In this document: positions 33,901 to 45,121 of the stretch, piece by piece
Numbering within the stretch: position 1 is the stretch's first letter
Layout: the number at the start of each line of letters is the position of its first letter
Assembly: GCA_012656075.1 (NCBI GenBank)
Contig: JAAKBF010000134.1
Span: 1-64,000, forward strand
Reading direction: 5' to 3'
Length of the DNA: 64,000 nt
Origin: Phytophthora hibernalis
Lineage: Eukaryota; Oomycota; Peronosporomycetes; Peronosporales; Peronosporaceae
Notes under the pieces: generated by a model
Seen by the model: the letters and a program-made list of their open reading frames with translations, nothing else
What the model was told of the DNA's origin: nothing
Databases searched by the model: none
Translations under genes and position numbers: made by a program

Positions 33901-36900
33901 AGATAGGCGACTTGGCTGCACGTCTCACAATGATCGGGTGCATCAGAGCACTCAAGTTGAAACCCATTTCCGTAGTGCTGAACGTGCGCATTCCCCTCTT
34001 CTCCACACCAGCAGCAACCACATTATTACCCGACATGAGGCCAGTGCCACGGGTCCAGCCGATAATGGCACCGACGATCGAAAGCTGGTCGTCCCAGCCT
34101 TCCGAGTGCCATTTGCCCATGAGACTCTCCACGCCAAGCTTCGACTCAGCGTACAGACCATCACCACCGAAGTTACCGTGGTTCGGCGACATAGGAAGGA
34201 TCACGAGTGCAGGGCGAGTAGTGATGTCACGAGCCTTCTTTGCCGTAACAACCTCGCCTAGCAAGCGCATGGTGTTCGTCAGCATGATACGGTGTGCCAA
34301 CTCCGAACGTGAGTCGATATCCGTGATCGTGCGGCCAACCTCCGACAACGCAGCGAATGGAATCACGAAGTCCAAATCCAGCTTGTGCACATTGTAAATG
34401 TGTGCCACCAGCTTTGCACATCCATCTTGGACGCCTGGTTAAACGGAAGTACGATAAGTCGGCTTCCACGGCTGCCGTGCTGCTCGTAGATCTCGCGGAA
34501 CAGCGTAGTCGTCTTCATGCTGAAGCTGCTGGTCGTCACGAACACAGTGGCACCACCCTCCAGCAGCGCCTTCACGATTTCAGCACCAATGGAGTTCTTG
34601 CCGCAACCGGTCAACAGCGCCACCTTACCAGCAAACGAGATACCCGTCGACGCCATCTCGCGCATACAAGACAAGAGCACACAGGTCGACTCGACATCGT
34701 ACACACGAATGGTCGGGTCCACGCCCGAAGGCTTGCGGACGTGCACATGCGGCAGCACAATCTTCTTCAACCTCTCGTTTAGACCGCATAGTATCGAGGA
34801 GTTAACAGCGCGCAGCCACTCGGATTCCCGCTCGGTATTCTTTTGAGGAGCATCCCAAAGCACATTGCCATGAGTACTTTCTGTGAGAGTCATCTTGTTG
34901 GTTTTAGCTGACTGTATGCCAGCTACACGCACAGAAGCATCATCGTCCTCGCCGCTGTCCAGTTCACTATCCAAATCCTCGCTTGTCGTATCCAAATCCT
35001 CGCTTGTACTACCATTATCGATCGGAGTCGCCTCGAATCCAATCGGTTTAGCTATATTGCTCGTGATACCGGGGGCGCCCTTACCAGTCTCAAATGTGAA
35101 ATTAAACTCTAGACCACGGGCAACCTCGTCAACATAGCTGATAGAATCCGTCACACCTTCACGAGGTGCCTCAACGTACTCAGCTTCACCGCTTTCGAGA
35201 ATACTAAGCCGCGGCATCGTAGACTTGAAATTTGGCACACTGACAGGCTGTGTGCTTAGGCACTCCTTGATTTGTGCAACAAGGATCTTGAGTGCCTGGG
35301 CGAGAACGCTGTTCTCCCCTTCGGCACGATACATGAAGAATTTCATACAGTGCACAAGCTCCGGCGTCGCACGATTACACAGGTGCAAGCTAAGATTTTC
35401 GTTCACAGCCAGCTTAGAGCTTGGTGCCAAGCCCTTGACCGCTGCCGCAGTGCGATAGTACAGCTCCATCGCATCCTGCACTACCCAGTTCCAGTAGCTG
35501 TCGTACTGGTGTTCCTTCTTCGCGTCGAACTTGCCAGTAATGCCAGAGCCATAGAACTCGCCGTGCTCCGATACCCACTGCGACACTGACGACTCCAGGT
35601 CTTCGCGCATGTCCACCTCCGTCTCAATTTTCCGGTGCCAGTCCAGCTGGTCATCACCCAGATACGAATTCAGCGCGTCGATCTGGTCCGCGATCATGGA
35701 CTTCAAACGCTTCTCGAAGTCGCTCGGCAGCGAGCTCGACTGCATCGCCTGCTGGCCCATCGCCGGACCGGCCATCATGCCTCCCAGCTTCGACAGGTAA
35801 GGGATGTCGATACCAGCATACTTAGCGTAGTCGTCCACAACGCCATCCAGCCACTTCTTCGCTATAGCATCATCTGTAAGACGCTGCTTCGGGTTCTGGG
35901 TCAGACCGTGCAGGAGCACACATTCGATGCGGCCGCTCGGTAGGCAGCGCTCACTAGACAAGTACTCCTTGATGGCCGACAGACCGAAGCCACCGGGCAT
36001 CTTACTCGCCAGCATCTTCGCGATCAGAGCACCGGTTACCTTGCCCGGGGAAACGTAATCGGGAACTCGCTCGCCAACTCCGCCAGCTTCATCTCCGCTG
36101 CATCGTCAGGGCCCGAGCCGAACTCCTTCTCCAGGTCACCAACGATCTCATTCTGCACAGCCGACTTGCCGGCAGACAGCTCCTTGATGGTGGCCGTCTC
36201 CGGGGTCTCGCTAAAGTCCTTGCCGAACTTCGCCGCAAGCATTACCAGCAGGGCATGCTTAGGTTCAACGGACTTGTCACCCACCGTGGGAATCGACACC
36301 GGCGCGGGGTTGAACGACATGCCAACAGCACCAGGCGTCGCAGCCATCGTCGGGCGGGCAAGAGAGACACCAGCGAACGATTCGTAGCCGCTCACACTGT
36401 CGTCCAGCCACTTGCGCGCATCCGTGTCACTTTTGAAACGAGCCTGCGGGGCGAGGAGAAGAGATTGAGCAAGGACACTCTCCACGCGACCAGCACCGAG
36501 ACCCTTCTCGGAGCCCAGGTATTCCTTGATGCTCGACATCGTGAAGCCACCTGGCATCTTGCTCGCCACCACCTTGTTGATCAGGCCATTCGTCACCTTG
36601 CCCAGCGTGCTGTAACTGGAGAACTTGGACGCAAGCTCCTTCAGCGGAACCTCGCCAGCGCCCTCCGGGACACCACCACCGAACTCTTTTTCGAGGTCAC
36701 CAAGAATCTCGTTCTGCACAGCAGACTTGCCGGCGCAAAGCGTCTTGACGTCTGTGTCCTCCTTGATCTCGGCTAGCTCCTTGTTCAGGCGCACAGCCAG
36801 AAGCACACGAAGGACGTGCAAAGCCGCAACTGGGGCGTCCGCAGCAGCCGGAGCCGTGGACACCGGAGCTGGAGCTGGAGCAGGAGCAGCCTGCACCTGC

Positions 36901-39900
36901 ACCTGCTGGACAGGGGCAGCATCAACCGGGGCCGGGGTGACAGGGTCACCGACTCCTCCTTCGGAGAAGACTCAGCAGCCACCTTCGCAGCAGCAGCAGC
37001 AGTCTCGGCAGCCAAACCACGAGCGTACTCAGAGGCAGAAATGTTTGACGTCTCCTCCTCGAAGTGCACAACCTCGCGGTCACGCTGGTACCACAGGATC
37101 TCACGCGGCACAGCAGGGAAGTCGCCAACCTGCAGAGTGCGCAGCGCCATGTTTGTCAACGTCGCGGCAGGACCAATCTCAACGAAGCGGCGAACACCAC
37201 CCTCCGAGAACAGAAGAGCTTGCGTCTTGATCCACTGGACGGGAGAAGCAAACTGGTACGCCAGAAGCTCCACCACAAGCAGGTGGGCAAGCTGAGCCTT
37301 CGTCGTCAGCTTCCACTGCATTGGGTCGAGAACCTCCGCGAGGTACGGACTCTTGGTAGCCTCGTAAACCTCCTCGAAGTACGAGCGCTCCAGCGAGAAC
37401 GGAGTGGCCACCAAGTTCGGAATGTAGCGGTTCACCAGAAGCGGCAGCTGGCGCTCCAGCACCTGCGGGTCGAATTTAGTACGCAGCAGCGCACGGAACG
37501 ACGGCACACCACCGAGCAGTTCGCGTGAGTGGAAAGGCACATCAATACCGACCAGCGGGATCGTCGCCAGCCCTCTTGCCAGGGTGAACGGACAACCGCT
37601 CAGCTCGCACTTCTCCTTGCGGGAACGGGCTTGCTCCAACGACTCCGCAATGACTTTCTTCACGTCCTCGGCAGCGGCCGACTTCATCGACTTGAAAGCG
37701 GATAACGCAAGCGCCAGCGTTTCCAAGTTCACATTTTCACCAGCAACGACGTACTGGCGCTGTTGAATGTTGAAGTTCACCACCTGCAGAAGCTTGCCTG
37801 ACGCAGCCTCGATGCCGTCCACGATCATGTGCATGGCCTCTTCCGTGAAGTGGGGGCCGACACGAGTGGGGTTCATAGCGACCATACCGTAGTCAGAGCG
37901 GCCATCGGCATCGCGCTTCACGGACTTCTGTATTATCATACCGCGCAGGAATACCAAATCCATGAGAGCCTCCACAGTGAGAGCGCCCGCAAAGGAGATC
38001 AGACCCGCGTACTCTCCAAGAGAATGTCCGGCAAAGTAGGCATCATCCGGGATCAACTGCGCAGCCTCGATTTCAGAAAGCATAGATTTTTCCAATAACA
38101 CCAGTGCAGGTTGGCTGAATTGGGTCGCGAACAGCAACCCTTCTGTAGCGGAGAAACTAAAGCTCTCTGTGCCATCAGTAATATCTGGAAGCAGAGGTGT
38201 AATCTCACCATTCACCGGATCCTCACATGTCAAGTTCATGTAGTTATGACGAATCTTGAGACCTTTCTTACCACCAAAGTGCACCGTAATCGACTTGGGG
38301 TTCTTGCGCACCATATCAAGAATCGAGAAACCAAATGTCTTCCGCAGGTGAACATCACCGCGGTTCCAAATATCACGAGCGACTGAGGACTCCTGGTATC
38401 GGTCCATGCCCATGCCAACTGCAGCAGAGCCCTGACCGGTGAACACGAACGCCATCGGCGCTTGCTTCACGACAGCACGAGCGCTCACAACGCGCTCACC
38501 CGAACCGTTCACAACCTCTACCGACAAAACCTTCTTGCCGTTGTCGAGGCCGATATGGCGTGCCTGCATGAACAACTTGTCACCCGGGTACACCATGCCG
38601 TCGAAGTTCACATCGTAGTCCACCACGTTGCTGTCAATGCCAAAGCCAAAGCTCTGAATGACCAAGTCGCGGACCTTGGTCGCGGTCCACAGACCGTGCA
38701 TGATCGGCTTGCCCTTCGGAAGGTGGCCCAGAATGGCTGCGTACTTAGAGCGATGGATCGGGTTCAAGTCGCGAGAAGCTACAGCATACGCCAGGGCGTT
38801 GGCCGGCACATTGATCTCCAGTGGCTTCTCCAGCATGTGGGAACCACCATTCGCGAACATACCGCCCAACTCAGCATCTTCCGGCTGAACCTGGCGTAAG
38901 AACGCCACGACAGGACTCTCGTTCACATCGTGACTTTTGAACTCCACCGTGCCGATCTCCACCTTCGATCCCGCCTCCTTACGGAGTAGCGTGCCCGACA
39001 CTTCAACAGAGCTCAACGAGCCGATCGATGCATACTGCTTCTTCGTCGTCAGCTGGAACGCCAGGTGATCGCCAACGTTAGCCGAGGCCCCAGCAACAAG
39101 CTTCAACCACGACTTCGCTTTAAGTACCTCCAAATCTTCCTGACGACTGGGCACAAAATCCTCCGTCGACTTGTCAATGGAGAAAGTCGACTCAAAGTCG
39201 TCGAAAGAACCGCGGATGAGGAACTCGCTGTGTAGCTCCACGAGGGGTTCAAGCACCTCCACCATATGCTTATCCACCGTCTTGCGCGAGATAATGGCAA
39301 CGCCGTGCACGATCTTACCACTGTCGATAATTCGCAGACTGCCAACGTCCGACGTGCTCACAATGTCGTCGCCAGGTAGGAACGTAGCAGATGCCTTACG
39401 AGACGACAGAAGCTTGTACGAGTGCTTCAGATGCACCAGGTCCAGCAGGTTGCCCTTCACCTCCTTCGTGAACACTGACTGGATCAGTGGGCGCCACGAC
39501 ACGATCGTCGAGAAGTCAGCAGGAGCGCCAACCTCCTCGTCACTGAGACCCAGCGCAGCGCGGTACGCGACGATATCCTCCTTCGTAATGGAAAAGTCGG
39601 CCGTGAACGGGGACAGCACGCTCTCCGCGCATGCGGCATCACACGACTCCTGCTCCTTGCCCTTAATCGCCACCCAGAAGCGAGCGTAGAACGCCTTCAC
39701 CTTGTCGATGAAGCCGCTGCCTTCGGCATGGATCGAGCTCGACAGTTCGGGGTGGTATTGGAACGCCATCTCCAGCACCACGACACCAGCCGACAGTCCA
39801 GTCACGGCAGGACGAACCTCGTTCACAACGACCGCAATGCTCGCATCCTTCTTCGTGATCTCAATCACAGGCCCCGAAATGTCGATAGAGCTGTCAAACA

Positions 39901-42900
39901 CACGAATGCCAGCGACGTCGATCACGTACTTCTGGCCCACCTGGGGAACGAGAAGCTGGCGGACCGGGTTCACAAGCCACTTCTTCTCCTCTACGACGTA
40001 CGTCGACGAAATGAGTGCGTTTAGCCAGTCCTTGTCGTTCACCGACGAAGCCAGAGCAGCAAGCCACACGTCCGCAGGGGGAGGGCACTCTCTTCAATAG
40101 GAATCGATACTTCCACACTGTTGCCAGTCTCCGTCACTTCGACGTCGGCAATATCCACCGTCTTCTTGACAGCCGCAGCCGCCATAGCAGCGATCGCACC
40201 GCTTTCCTTCACAGCGTTGGCGAAGCCGTTAGCAATGCCCCCAAGGATATCCGCAACGGGCTCGTCCACCACAGTGCTGTATCGAACAGCCACGGGCCCC
40301 TGCAGAATGAACACGCGCTGCGCATCGCGCGCCGGAACCGCGTCCAAATCCTCCGAGTACCATAGTGAGTCTTTTTTGAACCACGTCTTGAACTCGGTGT
40401 CGATCACAGGCACGAAATTCACCGGCTTGCCGCCAGTGCGGCAGAGGTCCAGGAAGAAGTCGCAGTCCGGGACGGATAACAGCGTCGACACCGTCCGAGG
40501 ATACTTCGCAATGAAAGCACTCACCGTACTCCTCGGGCTCGCCTTCAGCTCCGACTGGTCAAACAGGTCGCCAGAGCGTTCGCGGCGGAGACGCTCCTCA
40601 GTCCGCGTGAGGAACTGGCTCACACGCGAGAAGAACGTGTCGTGCATCCAGCGCTGCGGCTTGCCCTCGATCTCCACGTACGTCAAATCGATCATACGCG
40701 TCAGCACGTCTCCGTACGACATCTCCTCTAAATCAGCTGGAACGCTCTCGCCCGTCTCGACATTGCGCTTGCAACCGAAGTACGGCTTCTGGTAGTCCGC
40801 GTTCAGACGAGCAATGATATCCTTCTTGTTGAGACGAAGCGCCAGCTCAACGTTCTCGCGCGGGATCGAAAAGTACTTGTCGTCAAACTCCTTCCACAAC
40901 AGAGCGCAGCGGTTGGCCACAACGTGAATGGGCTCGCCCAACTCCGACGTGACAGTTATCACGCCACCAACAGCACGCGTGTAACTTGTTTCCCATTCCA
41001 GCTCCGACTTGATACCGGGAGTGGCCACTAGCAGCTTCTTCACTTCCGGCGCGGTCGCAGCTTCCTTCGCAACCATCACACGAGAGCCTAGCAGGATACC
41101 ATCCGCAGGCATCTTGTGCAGGTGCCCACGAGCCAAGCTCCAATCGCCCGTGAGGTACTGCTTCGAGTCCTCCCAGTTGCCGAAACCAGAGCCGACAACC
41201 AGCAGCACGTTCGGCACGCGACGAATGTCAGCGTACGTCTCCTCCACCGGCTGGTGGAAGTCTTCGAAGCTGTGGTGGCCACCAGCACGACCGCCAGTCC
41301 ACTGCAGCATCACATTCATCGTTGGCATCGCCGCTGCAATCTCCAGCACCGAGTTGATACCGTCCGCCGAACCAGGCTTGAAGCACACCACGTTGATGCC
41401 TACAGCCTTTAGCTGCGACATCATTTCAAGCGCACGCTCCTTCGTCGGGATACCGGCACCAATCGTAATGCTCTCGATAGGCACACCACTACGACGCATG
41501 CGGAGCACCATCGGGAACTGGAAACCCCACTGTTTCGCGTTCAGGTACAGCATATTGATCGCAATTCCGAGGCCAGGCTTGATCTTCGACACAAGCTCGT
41601 TCACCGCATCCTCGAAGATGTTTGGACGCGACAAACCACCCGCGGCAAGTTCGCCGTGGAAGCCAGCATTCTGGATAGCCGCCACGAGGTCGATACCCTC
41701 CAAACTGGTGGTTGGTGTCATGCCTGCGACCATAACCGGCGGCTTGTTCAGCACGCGCGTGAATCTGTTGCACAGCTTGCCCGAGTCCGTCACTTGCGGG
41801 CCGAACTTCTTCGCCCACGTCCCTTCGGCCGAGGTGAACGCCGGAGCAGCATCAATGAACTGCTGCAGGCCGACCAAAGGAGCGTTCTTCGTCGTTGTGC
41901 TCATGGCCGGGTGCTTGGCAGTTGCGATAACCACCTCAATGCTCAAAGCTTCAGCGGCCTTGTCGCTCAGCTTCGCCACGCCGAGGTCTGGGCCAAATTC
42001 TAGGATGTGGGTCGCGCTCGAGTGGTGCTCTGCGATCTTCGCCCACGTCGCAGTCCAGTCCACGAGCTGTAGCAGCTGCATGTTAATAAGTTCATCGATC
42101 ACGTCGTCCACCGTCTGCAGGTTGGTGGCTTCCGCGCTGGTGGCGTACACGGGCACCTGCAGCTGACTGCCCTTGATATCGCACTTGACGCGTTGCAGAT
42201 CCTGCACCAGCTTTGGCTTGGCCTCGCTCAGCAGCGGTGTGTGAAAAGGTGCCGAAAGCGGCAGGAACGAGAGCGAGCCCGTGGCTTTCCGCTGCGAGTG
42301 CGGGATGCGTGTCTGCGCGGCGTCAGGCTTGGCGAACAGACCCTCAAGCGCCTGCTTCAGCAGCGTTAGTGTCGCGGGAAACCCGTCACGTTCATCATGT
42401 CTGGCGCGTTGATCAGGGAGAGCTGCAGGTCAGGCGACTTTGTCCGGCGCTTGGTAACCTCAATGGCCTTGACGACGTGCTCCTTCTTGAGTCCCCGCAC
42501 AGCCAGCATTGGACCGGCGTTCTCAACCTTCTTGCCATCTTGCCTGTAGTGGGTCAGAAGTTCCTGGTACGTCTCCTGCGCGCGCAGTCCCTGCCAGAAC
42601 ATGTAGCGCAGTACGGAGACACCGACCTCGACGAGCTCTTGGCCCGTCTTGGCGACCGAGAAGACGACGGCGCTCACCACGCCCTGGCTGTGGCCAATGG
42701 CCGTAGCGGAGTTCTTGACCACGCTCTCGTGGCTCACGCCCGTGGTCTCGAGGAAGTTGAGGTAGTTGGCGCACTGCGTGAGCACCAGCAGCGGCATACT
42801 GAAGAAGACGCGGTCCAGCGCCAGCTTAGCGGGGGCGTCACCGACCTCGAGGCTCTGCAGCCAGCTGTGCACGTCGATGACCGTCTCAAAGGCGATAGAA

Positions 42901-43214
42901 GCCTTAGCCTCGTCCGTGCTGGACTCCTCCAGTAGCGCCTGCGCCGCGCTGTCGATGAACGCGCGCGTGGTGCTGGTCTTGGACGCATCAGCGTCGAGTT
43001 GCTGCAGTTCCTTCCAGTAGACTGAGCCTTGGCCGCCGAACTCGGGGATGAATTTGTACTTGCCGGCGTTGACAGCGGCAGCCAGCGCCCTCACTTCGGG
43101 AGTCCTGACTGCAGGAGCGGAGCTTGTTGTGAAGGTGGTCACCACCCTCCTCCTGCCAATCTTGGTGGTGGTGACTACCGTCCTCCGCCTTTGACTTGGT
43201 GCAGCTGGTGTCAT
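30918..43214 (-). CDS. Fused fungal-type type I fatty acid synthase (AT-ER-DH-MPT-ACP-ACP-KR-KS-PPT)
   Basis: One megasynthase of about 4,100 aa making saturated fatty acids, with the yeast FAS1 and FAS2 domains in one chain. Domain order by position: acetyltransferase (TAIGHSQGVVSA near 42,690); enoyl reductase (NKPPVMVAGMTPTTSLEG near 41,740); MaoC-type dehydratase (RDLNPIHRSKYAA, IMHGLWTATK near 38,700); malonyl/palmitoyl transferase (FAGHSLGEYAGL near 38,020); two ACPs (Ser near 36,724 and 36,163); ketoreductase (VALLTGCGKNSIGAEIVKAL near 34,600); ketosynthase (active Cys in GACATAAESVDIGAE near 32,750; ASFHGTGTKANDKNE); C-terminal phosphopantetheine transferase (MGMGVDVEPV, RWAAKEAVIKA). 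Seven frames cover it. The six breaks, at 42,379-42,381, 40,077-40,081, 36,943-36,945, 36,061-36,063, 34,413-34,415 and 32,766-32,769, all sit in homopolymers, and one extra base restores conserved sequence at each. No intron is needed. Start at 43,214 (ATG, MTPAAPSQRRR). Confidence 0.93.
35700..36900 (-). other. Tandem acyl carrier protein domains inside the FAS
   Basis: Two successive ACP modules. Module 1: CAGKSAVQNEILGDLEKEFG, LGKVTNGLINKVVASKMPGG, FTMSSIKEYLGSEKGLGAGR. Module 2: SAGKSAVQNEIVGDLEKEFG, GKVTGALIAKMLASKMPGG, FGLSAIKEYLSSERCLPSGR. Both keep the Ser of GKS that carries phosphopantetheine, so both could be loaded. The active serines are 187 codons apart. An Ala/Pro-rich swinging linker (QAAPAPAPAPVSTAPAAADA) precedes module 1; a shorter one rich in Pro, Ala and Thr separates the two. 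Fungal FAS has a single ACP; I recall two in thraustochytrid FAS, but this is from memory. Confidence 0.88.
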
Positions 43215-44012
43215 GGTTAGCGGCTCTCAACAGGCGAGGCTGCTGCTGCTCCAGCGGCAGATTCAATTGTGATCCCTTCAGCCTGAGGAGGTGCTGGGCT
43301 TCAACGACTTCACATGCTGCTGGACGAGAGCCGACCGCTGCGTCCCGGCGCCCCGTCTTCCGTGCACAGGCACGCATTCGCGCCATCTGGATGACGCGGG
43401 TGTCACCAATTCACCGCATTGGGCGTCACGTTCGCGACTGCAGACCTGCTCCTCGGGCTTTACACGCGCGGCGAGAGAAAACCGCGCAGACGCAAGCAGG
43501 GGATCACCTGGCGCGCGCTGCTGACCAACGACAGTCGCTACGCAAGCCACGGGTGCCACCGCATTGTCGATCGGCAAGAAACTTCTGAAGGGCGGGATCG
43601 AGGGAACGCCAGCAGCCCGTGGCACTTGAGCGCGGGAGTGTTGCACAGCAGAAAATGGTTTGCCGAGATTTGTAAAAACAATCGGATAAAAATTGTATTT
43701 CCGGACAGTTGGTACATGTTCCGGTAGATGTATTATGCATTACCACTGGTAATTTACCAGCCTTTGCAACCGGGGTTGTACCGTATTTCAGATTATCGCC
43801 ATCGCTGATTGGTTGGCTGCACCGTACTAAATGTAAGGTATTGTGCCAGTTGTGTGCCTGATACCAGTTTCGTGCCTGTCTTGTTTAGCCAATTAGATTC
43901 TCGATGTAGAATTTACAAAGTCGCGCTGCGCACGAAGAAGCTCAGAAATTTATGATTTTCCGGGTTTGAAGTATTGAAGAACGACTGGCAAGTTGCCAGT
44001 ACTTGTTTACAC
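43215..44012. other. FAS upstream region, no gene recognised
   Basis: The first 400 bp should hold the FAS promoter and 5' UTR, but no convincing Inr/FPR was found on the minus strand. From about 43,650 composition becomes AT-rich and repeat-like. Confidence 0.4.
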
Positions 44013-44557
44013 TCACAGCCTAACAAGGGCCGCTTACAGTTAGTGTGTCCATAGTAAGCTTAGTAGATTTCATACAAAGAGCACTCGACCTATGACTACG
44101 TCCTCGGCACATCTCCTGTGCCTGCTTCGCAGCCATAGCATCTGCTAGTGCCATCGATCATAATAATAATAATCTTACCCGGTAGTTCCACATCCCGGCC
44201 AGCCAACCCCGTCGCATTAAGGTTTTTAAGGTTGAAGTTTGCCTTACGTGAGCCCGCAAGCACTTCGTATTTATCACGTTCAAAGGGTATTTAATAAAAC
44301 TAACAGAAAAGTTTTTCTAATGATCCTCTATACATGGATATATTTGATTCCCTATAAATTACCAGGCTACATGTATAATACTCTGGAAAATGGTATTAAT
44401 ACCTCCACTCGGATCTATTCTTAGCTCTGAAAATAATTTTCATAGCAGGGGCTTTAGAGCGTACACCAAATCAGGTCAATTCGTGTCGGTAACTAAAGCC
44501 GGTAACTGAAGCCGATAGCTGAAGCCGGTAGCTGAAGCCGATCGGGTCATGTCAATC
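44013..44557 (+). repeat. Flanking direct repeat, left copy
   Basis: Begins tcacagcctaacaagggccg and ends near gatcgggtcatgtcaatc. Clearly homologous, in the same orientation, to 51,561-52,178: it shares cttacagttagtgtgt, gactacgtcctc, gccatagcatctgct, gccttacgtgagcccgcaag and ggtattaatacctccact. It lacks two short blocks present in the right copy. Near its end is a micro-tandem of ggtaactgaagccgat-like units (44,490-44,543). Confidence 0.8.
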
Positions 44558-45121
44558 CCACCTCTCGGGGTGGGAATAAAATAAAGATTTAATTCCAAGG
44601 TAGACACATCTGGTCGTGATGGAACAATCCTAATACACGATAATACGATTTTGCAGGGATCTGAATACTGACAGGGAATGTTTTGACCGAAAAACTGTTT
44701 TGTCGGATCGCTATTATTACAGACAACTAGCCGAGTGCCGTCGCTACGCGGCGGTTTATTTTTATAGTTAATCGGGGCGATGCACCCGTTCCGTTGGCAG
44801 GGGCTCGCTGCACTACTCACCAAAATAAATTACTTAATTAAAGTATTGGGCGGGCCCTACGGACCCGCAAAACACGGGAACGCTTCGCTCGGACGCTTTA
44901 TAGCCAATCGGGGCCACCGTCGCTATCGCTCGGCAGCCGCGACGCAACCAACATAGTGGACGGTTTCTCTACTAGTTGTAGACTACAAGTAGAGAAACCG
45001 TTCACGGCTAGTCTACTACAACTTGTAGTAGACTAGCCGTTTGCCACCGCTACGCGGCGGTGGGGCAATGGTTTGTCCCAGCTAAGTGGGCCGCCCTTCG
45101 ATTCGCTCAGGGGGCTAATGT
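44558..45121. other. Non-coding part left of the Helitron frames
   Basis: No supported gene. Contains short GC-rich inverted motifs such as gctacgcggcgg (44,734 and 45,050) and the two hairpins annotated separately. Probably the 3' end region of the minus-strand Helitron. Confidence 0.4.
44960..45040. repeat. Two adjacent long hairpins
   Basis: 44,960-45,001 has 14-bp arms (acggtttctctact and its complement) around a loop that itself contains tgtag/ctaca. 45,004-45,040 has 18-bp arms (acggctagtctactacaa and complement) around a single base. Both begin acgg and end ccgt, and both loops share a ctacaa/ttgtag core. They lie 80 bp beyond the last coding frame of the Helitron; a subterminal hairpin is expected at a Helitron 3' end, but two are unusual. 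Confidence 0.75.

Noticed and set aside
41009..42166. A 385-codon open frame on the plus strand inside the FAS gene
   Set aside because: It is antisense to the conserved enoyl-reductase part and has no recognisable domain; long antisense frames are common opposite GC-rich coding sequence.
30918..43214. Reading the seven FAS frames as separate genes of an operon-like cluster
   Set aside because: Each break falls in a homopolymer inside a domain (for example the KS active site), and one extra base restores conserved motifs; starts of the downstream frames have no initiator context.
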